32,547 bases of DNA from Microbacteriaceae bacterium (GCA_022701925.1 JAKONM010000313.1:1-32547); one strand, 5' to 3'; counted from the stretch's first letter, positions 25,011 to 31,748 are shown. Notes: a model not told the origin generated them from the sequence alone. A program made the numbers and translations.

Positions 25011-25480
25011 AACGCTGGCGGCACGATCGCCACCGCGGCCTCCGCCGCCCTGGTGAGCCGCGCGGTCGCCATCGCCACCGGGGCGGTCACGCTCGCCCTC
25101 GGCACGAGCTTCCGCGCCGCGACGCAGGTCGCGGCCGGCGGCGGCCTGTTCGTCTCCGGCAGCCTCGTCCTGCCGGCGGCGGAAGGCCTCGCCGGACAGG
25201 CCGGCGTCGCTTCGGCGCCGACGATCGCGTTCACGGCTCGGCTCGACCAGGCCGCGGCCGCGTCGATCGGGGCCGCGGCGGCGGCGCAGTTCGCCGCGCA
25301 AGCCGCGCTCGGCGCGCTGCTTTCCACCGGCGACCCGTACGCGGGCGCGCCGCAGCTCCAGGGGACGCGCGTCGTCACCCTCACCCTCGACGGCCGCCGG
25401 CTGGGCACGCGCACCCTCGCCGGCACGATGCGGGTCAGCCTGACCCTGCAGGGCATCACGCGCCACTAGGATCGACCGAC

Positions 25481-26044
25481 ATGATGGGACGTTTGGGCGC
25501 CGGCCTCGCGGCCGCGGGCGGGGCCGTCGCGCGCGCGCTGCTCGGCGGCGCGGTGATGCCGCGCACCTTCCACACCCTGCAGTGCTTCGGCGCCGACGGC
25601 GCACTGAAGTGGGAGGAGACGATCGAGAACCTGACCGTCAACGTCGGGCTCGCGTACATGCTCACCAGCTTCTGGAAGGGCGCGAACTACACCGCCGCTT
25701 TCTACGTCGGGCTGAAGGGCTCGGGCACGATCGCGGCGCCCGACACGATGGCCTCGCATTCCGGCTGGGCCGAGATTACCGCCGTCCAGCAGACCGCCCG
25801 GCAGGCGATCACCTTCGGGGCGGTGTCCGGCACCACCACCGCCTCGCTCGACAACTCGGCAGCGCCGGCAAGCTACACGATGTCGGGCTCGGCCACCGTG
25901 GCGGGCGCCTTCGTCACCACCGACAGCACGCTCGGCGGCACGGCTGGGACGCTGATCGGCGCCTCGGACTTCGCGACCTCGCGCCCGATGGTCGCCGGCG
26001 ACGTGCTCAAGGTCACGACCACGATGACCACAACCAGCGGCTGA
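25481..26044 (+). CDS. Phage structural protein of unknown role (fibre region)
   Basis: A 187-residue protein. From residue 26 it follows a pattern I have seen in many phage structural regions: FHTLQCFGADGALKWEETIE, NLTVNVGLAYMLTSFWKG, AAFYVGLKGSGTIAAPDTMA, SHSGWAEITAV, and a beta-sandwich end with AGAFVTTDSTLGGTAGTL. The family is probably a virion surface or tail component. The first 25 residues (RLGAGLAAAGGAVARALLGG) are hydrophobic and could be removed or be a mis-called start; ATG 25556 is the alternative. AGGA in front of ATG 25481 favours the longer form. Confidence 0.65.
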   Translation: MMGRLGAGLAAAGGAVARALLGGAVMPRTFHTLQCFGADGALKWEETIENLTVNVGLAYMLTSFWKGANYTAAFYVGLKGSGTIAAPDTMASHSGWAEITAVQQTARQAITFGAVSGTTTASLDNSAAPASYTMSGSATVAGAFVTTDSTLGGTAGTLIGASDFATSRPMVAGDVLKVTTTMTTTSG

Positions 26045-26111
26045 GCGCGCCCGCCCGTCCACCGAGCGCCGCCGCGCCGCCGCCCGCCATCCCCGATCGG
26101 AGACCCGCGTC

Positions 26112-26366
26112 ATGAAGGACGTCCGCTTCACCACGACCGTCGAGCACCGCTTCGTCCACGACAAGGACGAGGTGATCACCCCGCACAACGACGTCGCCGC
26201 CCTCGGGGCCCGCGAGGTCGCCCGGGCCGAGATCCACGACACCGACCTGGTCGGCGCTGTGTGGAAGGTGCCCGAGGGCGCCGAGATGCAGGTGCCCGAC
26301 AAGTGCGCCGACAAGCTCGTGGCCCTGGGCTACGCCGAGCTCCTCGACGTCGCCGCGGCGGCCTGA
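26112..26366 (+). CDS. Small phage protein, unknown
   Basis: An 84-residue acidic protein (MKDVRFTTTVEHRFVHDKDE and onward) with no signal peptide or membrane segment. GGAGACCC precedes the ATG by a suitable distance. The 67-base gap before it is C-rich and shows no gene. It is one of a run of small genes between the fibre and lysis blocks. I do not recognise the family. Its strongly G/C-biased third positions support that it is coding. Confidence 0.6.
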   Translation: MKDVRFTTTVEHRFVHDKDEVITPHNDVAALGAREVARAEIHDTDLVGAVWKVPEGAEMQVPDKCADKLVALGYAELLDVAAAA

Positions 26367-26368
26367 CC

Positions 26369-26782
26369 ATGGCCGGCGAGCGCAACGGACCCGCGCTCGA
26401 TCAGGGCGCGCTGGTCTACCAGGCGGCGGGCGCGACCTACACGGTCCCGATCAAGGATCCGGACGGCTCCCGCCCGAACGTTATCGGCGCCACCGCCGCT
26501 TGGTGGGCCGGGCCGGTCCCGGCCGGGCGCCCGCAGGGGCCGCAATTCGCCTCGGTCGCGGGCCAGCCGGGCGCGATCACCAAGGCGCTGCAGGTCGTCG
26601 CCGATCCGGACGGCGGCTTCATGGTGATCCTGGACATCGCGCCTGAGGACGTGGCGGGCTTCGCGCCCACCGGCCTCTATCAGCACGAGATCTGGATCAC
26701 CGAGGTCGGGCGCCGGGCCTACCCGATCACGATCGGGACCCTGGTGATCCGCGGCACCGTGAAGGGCTCGGCCGCGGCCTGA
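26369..26782 (+). CDS. Small beta-rich phage protein, unknown
   Basis: A 137-residue protein starting MAGERNGPALDQGALVYQAA, two bases after the previous stop. It has an Ig-like or BppU-N-terminal-like strand pattern: GATYTVPIKDPDGSRPNVIG, TAAWWAGPVP, GGFMVILDIAPEDVAGFAPT, and YQHEIWITEVGRRAYPITIG followed by TLVIRG. Such modules often attach baseplate or fibre proteins. No catalytic motif is seen. The structural role is inferred from fold pattern and position. Confidence 0.6.
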   Translation: MAGERNGPALDQGALVYQAAGATYTVPIKDPDGSRPNVIGATAAWWAGPVPAGRPQGPQFASVAGQPGAITKALQVVADPDGGFMVILDIAPEDVAGFAPTGLYQHEIWITEVGRRAYPITIGTLVIRGTVKGSAAA

Positions 26783-26794
26783 TCCGAAAAGCGC

Positions 26795-26863
26795 GGCCCG
26801 CAGTCCTCCAGCCTCACGGGTAGGAGCCGCCCCGCACGCGGGGTCGGGTGGAACAAGCGGGCC
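26795..26863 (+). promoter_or_regulatory. Structured untranslated leader before lysis genes
   Basis: An outer 7-bp inverted repeat (GGCCCGC 26795-26801, GCGGGCC 26857-26863) encloses an inner hairpin CCCCG-CACG-CGGGG at 26830-26843. A TCCTCC stretch near 26804 could mask a Shine-Dalgarno. The region lies 35 bases before the RlpA-like gene. It has no terminator T run. The regulatory role is an inference. Confidence 0.4.
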
Positions 26864-26897
26864 GCCCCGAAACCCAACCTCACCTCGGAGATCCACC

Positions 26898-27296
26898 ATG
26901 CTCCTGCAGCGCTTCGCGCTGCGGGCCGCAGTCGTTTGCGCACTGCTGTCCGCATCCCCGCCGGCCCATGCGTGGGCGGGCATCGACTCGACCTACGGGC
27001 GGGAGGTCTTCCGGATCAACCCGAGCCGTCGCACTGCGAATGGCGAGCTGTTCAATCCGATGGGCCAGACGGCGGCGATCTGGGATGTCCCGTTCAACAC
27101 CCGGATGCGGGTCACGCATCTCGCCACCGGCCGGAGCATCGTGGTCCGGGTCAACGATCGGGGGCCCCACAGGCGCTTGGGTCGGCTGATCGACCTCTCG
27201 ACCGGCGCCTGCCGGGCGCTCGGCGCGTGCGGCCTCGCCCGGGTGCGGGTCGAAGTCGTGTCGGGCCCGGGCCGTCGTTGGGCGGACGCGCGATGA
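26898..27296 (+). CDS. RlpA-like double-psi beta-barrel protein, exported
   Basis: A 132-residue protein with a signal peptide (residues 1-25, ending PPAHA) and an RlpA-type double-psi beta-barrel: RTANGELFNP, FNTRMRVTHLATGRSIVVRV, NDRGP, and RLIDLSTGACRALG. RlpA proteins are septal peptidoglycan lytic transglycosylases or binders. Glu50 (in TANGE) and Asp87 (in VNDRGP) are present, but the conserved His of the TAAH motif is Ile61 here (TAAIWDVP). Activity is thus doubtful. There is no SPOR domain. It sits at the head of the lysis block, with CGGAG 9 bases before ATG, and overlaps the next gene by ATGA. Confidence 0.8.
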   Translation: MLLQRFALRAAVVCALLSASPPAHAWAGIDSTYGREVFRINPSRRTANGELFNPMGQTAAIWDVPFNTRMRVTHLATGRSIVVRVNDRGPHRRLGRLIDLSTGACRALGACGLARVRVEVVSGPGRRWADAR

Positions 27297-27520
27297 CGGT
27301 GGTCCGGCTTTCGGCGATCCTCCTCGCCCTGGTGCTGCTCGCTTCGCCAGTGACGGCCGGCAAACACTCCCACTTGCCGGCGCGCCCCAACACCGAGGCC
27401 TACCTGCGGGCCGGCCCGATCGCTCCGAACGGCACGCTCATCCGCGACGGCGAGCGCCTGCGGACTCTGGAGCTCAACGAGCTCGCGCCGCTGCGCCTGC
27501 GGATCTCGATCCCCTTCTGA
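27293..27520 (+). CDS. Small exported protein, unknown
   Basis: A 75-residue protein with a clear signal peptide (MTVVRLSAILLALVLLASPV, cut near TAG-K). The mature part is about 52 residues, with the conserved-looking AYLRAGPIAPNGTLIRDGER and a final LRLRISIPF. ATG 27293 overlaps the RlpA-like gene stop (ATGA). It lies 9 bases before the endolysin gene, so it is part of the lysis unit. The function is unknown; it may help a periplasmic lysis step, but no motif shows this. Confidence 0.65.
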   Translation: MTVVRLSAILLALVLLASPVTAGKHSHLPARPNTEAYLRAGPIAPNGTLIRDGERLRTLELNELAPLRLRISIPF

Positions 27521-27529
27521 GGACAAGCC

Positions 27530-28585
27530 ATGACCGACTGGAAGCGGATCCTTCCCGCCGTTGCGCCCCGCGCACGCGCCGACGTCGTGGCCGCGCTGAT
27601 CGCCGCCGACGACCGGATCGCGGCGGCCGAGATCTCGACGCCGCTGCGGCTCGCCCACTTCCTCGCCCAGATGGCCACCGAGTCCGGCGACTTCACCCGC
27701 CTCGAGGAGGACCTGTTCTACTCGGCCGAGCGGCTGTGCCAGGTCTGGCCGAAACGGTTCCCGACGCTGGCGGCCGCCAAGCCCTACGCCCGCAACCCGA
27801 AGGCGCTGGCCGAGAAGGTCTACGGCGGTCGCATGGGCAACGTGAAGCCCGGCGACGGCTGGCGGTACCGCGGCGGCGGCCTGATGCAGAACACCGGCCG
27901 GGCGAACTACCGCGCCGCCGGGTTCGAGGCCGACCCGGACCGGCTGCGCACTCCGGCCGGCGCGATCGCCGCGGCGCTGACCTTCTGGACCGACAACGGT
28001 TGCAACGCGCTCGCCGACGCCGACGACGTCGAGGCCCTGCGTCGCCGGATCAACGGCGGCGACAACGGCCTGCCCGAGTGCCGCGCCTACCTCGCCAAGG
28101 CGAAGGCCGCGCTCCGGACGATCCCGGCGCAGGCGAAGCTGAAGGCGCTGCGCTACCCCGTGGGCAACGTCGACGGCGACCACGGCGACCGCACCACCGG
28201 CGCCGTGCAGCTGCTGCAGAAGAAGGCCGGCCTGCCCGTCACCGGCGAGCTCGACGACGACACGGTGGCGGCGCTCGATACCGCCGAGGCCCTGCCGGTG
28301 CCGGCGAAGGACGCGAACCTCGCCCAGAGCCGCACGGTCCAGGGCGCGGGCGTGGCCGGGTCCTTTGGCTTCGCCGAGGTCGCCCAGAGCGTCAGCGAAC
28401 TGAAGGACCAGGCTGAGAGCGCGCAGGCCCAGATCTCGGCCGGGACCGTCTTCGGCTTCGTCATGGGTGCGCTGATCGTCGCTGGCGCCGCCTACGCCCT
28501 CTACGCGCGCTGGGACGATGCCGGCCGGCCCGTGCCGGACATCCTCGCGCGCCGCTTCCCCCGTCCCGCCGGAGCGCGCGCCTGA
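27530..28585 (+). CDS. GH19 endolysin with peptidoglycan-binding domain and C-terminal TM
   Basis: A 351-residue lysin. Residues 1-190 are a glycoside hydrolase family 19 (chitinase-like) domain. The segment HFLAQMATESGDFTRLEEDL has a candidate catalytic Glu51 and a second acidic site at 59-60, and YGGRMGN, GWRYRGGGLMQNTGRANY and FWTDNGCNALAD follow. Residues 215-250 look like a PG_binding_1 domain (GDHGDRTTGAVQLLQKKAGL). Residues 304-325 form a hydrophobic helix (GTVFGFVMGALIVAGAAYAL) with a basic tail. The enzyme cuts the cell-wall glycan at lysis. It is coupled by TGATG to the next gene. The C-terminal membrane helix is unusual for this class and suggests inner-membrane tethering. Confidence 0.85.
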   Translation: MTDWKRILPAVAPRARADVVAALIAADDRIAAAEISTPLRLAHFLAQMATESGDFTRLEEDLFYSAERLCQVWPKRFPTLAAAKPYARNPKALAEKVYGGRMGNVKPGDGWRYRGGGLMQNTGRANYRAAGFEADPDRLRTPAGAIAAALTFWTDNGCNALADADDVEALRRRINGGDNGLPECRAYLAKAKAALRTIPAQAKLKALRYPVGNVDGDHGDRTTGAVQLLQKKAGLPVTGELDDDTVAALDTAEALPVPAKDANLAQSRTVQGAGVAGSFGFAEVAQSVSELKDQAESAQAQISAGTVFGFVMGALIVAGAAYALYARWDDAGRPVPDILARRFPRPAGARA

Positions 28586-29034
28586 TGTTCGACTTCTCCT
28601 GGACCGGCATCCTGCTCGCGGTCGCGCCCCTCCCGTGGGCCGCGATCTCCCCGGTGACGCTGAAGATCCTCAGCGCCGCCTTCTTCATCCTGGTGCTTGG
28701 GCGGATCGTCCTGCCCGCGCGCCTGCGCATCCTCACCGTGACGATGGCCGCCGGCGTCGCCGCCTTCGCCTTCTGCTGGCAGGTCGCGGTGACCGACGGC
28801 GCGCGGCGCATGCAGGCCCACGACCACGCCCTCGCGATCCGGGCGGAGCGCGAGCGGGCCGACCTCGCCGAGGCCCTCAACCGCGATCTCGCCGAGCAGG
28901 CCACCCGCGACCTCGCCGCCGAGCAGGCCGACCGCGCCAAGCTGAAGGATCTCAACGATGTGCTCGCCAAGAACTCGCGCCGCGATGATGTCTGTGTGCC
29001 TCAGCCTCTCAGCCGGCGGTTGCGCCAGCTCTAG
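28585..29034 (+). CDS. Rz-like i-spanin with extra membrane segments (possible holin-spanin)
   Basis: A 149-residue protein. Residues 5-66 hold two or three hydrophobic segments (TGILLAVAPLPWAAI, TLKILSAAFFILVLGRIVL, ILTVTMAAGVAAFAFCW). Residues 70-130 are a charged coiled coil rich in Arg/Glu/Ala, and the end is RRDDVCVPQPLSRRLRQL. Coiled coil and end fit Rz-type inner-membrane spanins, which fuse inner and outer membranes in the last step of lysis. Typical Rz has a single TM, and no separate classic holin is obvious nearby, so the extra segments could do a holin job. The Rz1-like gene is nested in its 3' end. Confidence 0.65.
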   Translation: MFDFSWTGILLAVAPLPWAAISPVTLKILSAAFFILVLGRIVLPARLRILTVTMAAGVAAFAFCWQVAVTDGARRMQAHDHALAIRAERERADLAEALNRDLAEQATRDLAAEQADRAKLKDLNDVLAKNSRRDDVCVPQPLSRRLRQL

Positions 29035-29281
29035 GATCGAGCCGCCCGCGATCGATCCGGCCGCGCCCGCCGATATCCGGGTGACGCTGCCGGCCCCGCC
29101 GGCGGGCATGGAGGCCTGCCTGCGCGGAAGCTTCCCGGATATCCCGGATCGATCCCTGACACAGGGTGATGTCGTCCGGATCATCGCCCGGGCCAAGCTG
29201 CTGGACCGCGAGAAGGCCCGGTGCAGCGACCGGGCGCTGGTCTGGATCGCGGCCGTCCGGCGCGACTTCGCCAGGCCCTGA
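28985..29281 (+). CDS. Rz1-like o-spanin lipoprotein
   Basis: A 98-residue protein in another frame, starting inside the end of the Rz-like gene (overlap about 50 bases), as in many Rz/Rz1 pairs. It has a short leader (MMSVCLSLSAGGCASS) with a lipobox-like SAGGC ending at the Cys to be lipidated. The mature part begins Pro-rich (RIEPPAIDPAAPADIRVTLP), typical of Rz1. It is longer than lambda Rz1 and ends in a helical region. ATG 28985 or 28988 could start it. Partnership with the upstream gene product in membrane fusion is inferred. Confidence 0.72.
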   Translation: MMSVCLSLSAGGCASSRIEPPAIDPAAPADIRVTLPAPPAGMEACLRGSFPDIPDRSLTQGDVVRIIARAKLLDREKARCSDRALVWIAAVRRDFARP

Positions 29282-29289
29282 CCGGCACC

Positions 29290-29316
29290 AAGGCCCGCGA
29301 AAGTTTCGCGGGCCTT
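29290..29316 (+). terminator. Hairpin after spanin genes
   Basis: An almost continuous palindrome (AAGGCCCGCGAAA 29290-29302, TTTCGCGGGCCTT 29304-29316) gives a stem of at least 10 bp. There is no following T tract, so termination would be weak or factor-dependent. It starts 9 bases after the o-spanin stop. Confidence 0.5.
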
Positions 29317-29358
29317 CCTGGCCCGCGCGAGCGGCCGGTTGCGTCTCATCCACCGAAC

Positions 29359-29372
29359 ACAAGCCGGCTTGT
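29359..29372. promoter_or_regulatory. 14-bp perfect palindrome, candidate operator
   Basis: ACAAGCCGGCTTGT reads the same on both strands. It lies in the 173-base gap before the last phage gene, where a separate promoter could be placed. No clear -35/-10 pair was found. Confidence 0.4.
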
Positions 29373-29404
29373 CTCTCACGGGAGGCCGGTTCGCTTAACA
29401 CAAC

Positions 29405-29427
29405 GCGCGACCGGAACACCGGCGCGC
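29405..29427 (+). promoter_or_regulatory. Leader hairpin upstream of 29455 gene
   Basis: A 9-bp stem with one bulged A (GCGCG-A-CCGG with CCGG-CGCGC) has an AACA loop and ends 28 bases before the ATG. It is close to the ribosome-binding region and might tune translation. Confidence 0.35.
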
Positions 29428-29454
29428 GGCTCTCCGGCCTTGGGGGCCAGGATC

Positions 29455-30090
29455 ATGACCGCACAGCTCCAGCAGCAGCAGATGCAGCCCCTGACCGGAC
29501 GGCCGACCGAGGAGCGCTTGGGCGCGCTCGAAGTCCGCGTCGGTGGGATTGAGGACGGGATCCGACACATCGTCACCAAGCTCGATCAGAAGGATCGCAC
29601 CCCCTGGGGCATGCTGATCGGTGCAGCCGGCTTCATGGTCACGATCATCGGCTCGATCGGCGGCCTCGCCTTCTCCCCGCTGTCGAGCGGCATCGCCGAC
29701 GTGAAGGCGGCGATCGTAAAGTTCGAGGGCAAGACCGAGAGCTACATGAAGCGCGAGGACATCGAGGCGCAGATCTCCGGCGTGCGGGTCTCCTTCGACG
29801 ATCGCTTCAAGGTGAGTGCCGAGCGGCGCAACGACCTGCAGGTGCGCAGCGACGACCGCATGGCACGCATCGAGCGCGACGTCGACGCCCTGCAGAAGGC
29901 CGTCGTTCCCCGGGGCGAGCATGAGCAGACCTGGGCCGGCCAGCGCATGAAGGACGAGGCGTTGCAGCGCCAGATCGACCAGGCACGCAACGAACTGAAC
30001 GGGCTCAACACGCCGCGCGATACGATCCAGGGCATGCAGAAGCGGATCGACGAGCTGGAGCGGGATGCCCGGGCGCCCTCACGCCGTTAG
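29455..30090 (+). CDS. Single-TM coiled-coil phage membrane protein
   Basis: A 211-residue protein. The N-terminus is Gln-rich (MTAQLQQQQMQPL). Residues 18-45 are a predicted coiled coil. Residues 52-74 form one membrane helix (MLIGAAGFMVTIIGSIGGLA). Residues 85-205 are charged coiled-coil segments (ERRNDLQVRSDDRMARIERD and onward). The layout recalls small phage membrane proteins near lysis genes (holin/XhlA-like or tethering proteins), but no family is certain. ATG 29455 begins the Gln-rich start; GGGGG and AGGA lie just upstream. A strong terminator follows within 20 bases, so this is the last gene of the late operon. Confidence 0.65.
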   Translation: MTAQLQQQQMQPLTGRPTEERLGALEVRVGGIEDGIRHIVTKLDQKDRTPWGMLIGAAGFMVTIIGSIGGLAFSPLSSGIADVKAAIVKFEGKTESYMKREDIEAQISGVRVSFDDRFKVSAERRNDLQVRSDDRMARIERDVDALQKAVVPRGEHEQTWAGQRMKDEALQRQIDQARNELNGLNTPRDTIQGMQKRIDELERDARAPSRR

Positions 30091-30109
30091 CGCTACTTCA
30101 CACTCCTTT

Positions 30110-30140
30110 AGGCGCCCCGGCTTCGGCCGGGGCGCCTTTC
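30110..30140 (+). terminator. Strong terminator at end of late operon
   Basis: A perfect 12-bp stem (AGGCGCCCCGGC 30110-30121, GCCGGGGCGCCT 30126-30137) with a TTCG tetraloop is followed by TTTCGTCGTT. It is the strongest hairpin seen in the window and marks the end of the rightward phage transcript. Confidence 0.9.
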
Positions 30141-30358
30141 GTCGTTCCCGGGCGGAAATGGGCACCTCGCCCGTGCGTCTACTCGAGTTCCAAGGCTGTC
30201 CCTGCCAGCTTCGTCGGCACCCGCCGCGCGGAATTTTTGGTTTCAGTTCGGCTGCAATCGAACCGGCAGGCAGCACGTTCCGGCTTCCATAGCCTCATCG
30301 ATCAGACCAACGCTCCGTCGAGAAGGAAGTGCGGCCAGCTCTTCCTGAAACTCACCAC
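30141..30358. other. Non-coding boundary between phage late operon and AT-rich gene
   Basis: I see no supported gene here. Base composition falls from GC-rich to mixed toward 30358. A 5-bp inverted repeat around 30327-30347 (GGAAG and CTTCC) could end the minus-strand transcript, but it is weak. This may be close to the phage edge. Confidence 0.4.
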
Positions 30359-31222
30359 TTAGCTCAATTCCATTCTGTTTTTGCCGAAAGTATAGCTATA
30401 CCGAGCCCGCTCGCTGTACCACGCCTCTTCTTCGGGTGATAAGTGATTATCGTGATACCAAGGAAGGTGCTTGCATGTAAAATGGCCAGCTACTCTCAAT
30501 GCCTGAAGCGGATCACTTTTCGCAAAAAATTTCTTATTGTACACCGCGAATGTCGTGTCGATCATCCCGCGATATATAATATCTCCCCTCTCTGTCGCCC
30601 CAACTTCATTTTCCCAGAACTGTTTCTCCCATTCCCAGACATGATACAAGGCACCATTATTATATATCTTTTTCGTAATCATCAAACTAGGCTGTGAAAT
30701 ATCTATCGCTAGGCCAACCTTACCTACTTGGTACTTGTGTGATATATCAAGCAGCTCTTCTACAAAATTTCTTGGCATTGTTTTACTGAACAGCAAATCT
30801 GGATCGGTAATACAAAAAATTTCAGGCAATGAGGAATACAGCGCATCATCCTCAAACAGCAGCCGAGGTCCGGGATTAGATCCGTCGCCAACAACTTCAA
30901 CGCCATGGCTCGAAATTCTCTTTAGGTACTCTAGAAAAGGCGGGTAGCTCGACCCATTGTCCCAAAGTATTATATTTTTCTGACCTAGCGATATGAGCTG
31001 ATCCACCATCCCTTTTGAGTAAGTTAGATTATCAAACACCGGTACGATGATGGGGACATGCGTCGCCAAAAGGCTGCTGAACTCCTTGGGATGACGTAGC
31101 TTCAACCCCGTGGTCATGGCGACGTCATTTTTTTTATTTTCAGTCACGTCGGCAATTGAAGGATTTCCTAAGGCCCTTTCGCGCCATCTTTTCTTCAAAA
31201 GCGCAAACCAAGATCTGCTCAT
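30359..31222 (-). CDS. Glycosyltransferase-like protein, AT-rich
   Basis: A 287-residue protein (300 if a TTG at 31261 is used; ATG 31222 is preferred and has GAGG upstream at a somewhat long distance). The order THVPIIVPVFDNLTYSKGM, LGQKNIILWDNGSSYPPFLE and GPRLLFEDDALY, then FCITDPDLLFSK, reads as a GT-A glycosyltransferase with the DxD-like metal site DPD (residues 140-142). The C-terminal GHFTCKHLPWYHDNHLSPEE is His/Trp-rich. It probably adds sugar to a surface glycan, but donor and acceptor are unknown. Codon use is strikingly AT-rich compared with everything around it, a sign of recent transfer. Its place after the late operon fits a serotype-converting cargo gene. Confidence 0.78.
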   Translation of the reverse strand: MSRSWFALLKKRWRERALGNPSIADVTENKKNDVAMTTGLKLRHPKEFSSLLATHVPIIVPVFDNLTYSKGMVDQLISLGQKNIILWDNGSSYPPFLEYLKRISSHGVEVVGDGSNPGPRLLFEDDALYSSLPEIFCITDPDLLFSKTMPRNFVEELLDISHKYQVGKVGLAIDISQPSLMITKKIYNNGALYHVWEWEKQFWENEVGATERGDIIYRGMIDTTFAVYNKKFFAKSDPLQALRVAGHFTCKHLPWYHDNHLSPEEEAWYSERARYSYTFGKNRMELS

Positions 31223-31354
31223 GTTATATGAAGCCTCAATCGAGCGTTCGAGTTTAGCCAACGCAACGTTAATCGTGCGATCTCATGACGTTCCGGTCGA
31301 CCCGGAAGGCATCATTGCCTCTGCTAGCCTAGGGCTCAAGCCGGCGGCGCGCTG

Positions 31355-31486
31355 ATGGTCGGAACGAGCGCCGTCCAGGCGGTGCATGCCGATCGTGTCG
31401 CGTTCACCCAGACGTCGGGTAATCGCTTCCTGAAGGGCTTGGTGCTGGGCATCCCGATCTGGGAGTTCGCGGCGAAGGGCGGTTAG
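31355..31486 (+). CDS. Possible very small protein or gene fragment
   Basis: A 43-residue open frame (MVGTSAVQAVHADRVAFTQT, then SGNRFLKGLVLGIPIWEFAA and a short end) in GC-rich sequence downstream of the AT-rich gene. It has no clear ribosome site. It overlaps the 3' end of a minus-strand gene by 4 bases. It may be the remnant of a host gene. No family recognised. Confidence 0.3.
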   Translation: MVGTSAVQAVHADRVAFTQTSGNRFLKGLVLGIPIWEFAAKGG

Positions 31487-31713
31487 GGCTCCAGCGGCTC
31501 GCCCATCCCGATCTCAGCAAGTAGTTCCTTCCCGGCCGGCGTGAGAAACCAGCGGAGGTCCCGAGCGCGGTACGGCGCACGCTCCTCGACCAGCCCCTGC
31601 TCCTGGAGAAGCCGCATCGTCTTGCGGTGGGCCTCGTGCCGCATGCCTTTGGGGTGATGGCCGCACGCGCGGAGGGCCATGACGTGGACCACGGGACGTC
31701 GTTGGGAGGGCAT
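31483..31713 (-). CDS. Small winged-helix-like protein
   Basis: A 76-residue protein. The segment AHRKTMRLLQEQGLVEERAP, then RWFLTPAGKELLAEIGM, has the helix-turn-wing look of small winged-helix DNA-binding proteins, in which 'LT..G..ll' ends the wing. It could be a regulator, but a short, basic N-terminus (MPSQRRPVVHVMALRACG) leaves the start uncertain; the second Met is an option. It lies 35 bases after a GIY-YIG-like gene on the same strand, possibly as a two-gene unit. Confidence 0.5.
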   Translation of the reverse strand: MPSQRRPVVHVMALRACGHHPKGMRHEAHRKTMRLLQEQGLVEERAPYRARDLRWFLTPAGKELLAEIGMGEPLEP

Positions 31714-31748
31714 GGAGCTGAGCTATCGCGGCCGGCGAGCGTCGTCCA

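Larger units (their letters stand above)
23178..25469 (+). pseudogene. Full-length LamG plus Ala-rich fibre interrupted by one amber codon
   Basis: Ignoring the TAG at 23856-23858, one frame runs 763 codons from ATG 23178 to TAG 25467-25469. After the amber, 86 open codons contain no ATG, GTG or TTG; the first conventional start is GTG 24117, without a visible ribosome site. The downstream part therefore looks like the rest of the same protein. It comprises the end of the LamG domain, about 440 residues of Ala/Gly/Ser/Leu-rich repeats, and a beta-looking C-terminus (VVTLTLDGRRLGTRTLAG, MRVSLTLQGITRH). GC-rich third positions continue past the amber, arguing that the change is recent or the codon is suppressed. 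I cannot tell mutation, sequencing error and readthrough apart. Confidence 0.7.

Noticed and set aside
26795..26863. Cobalamin or other known riboswitch before the lysis genes
   Set aside because: The conserved boxes of known classes are absent. Only generic stem structure is seen.
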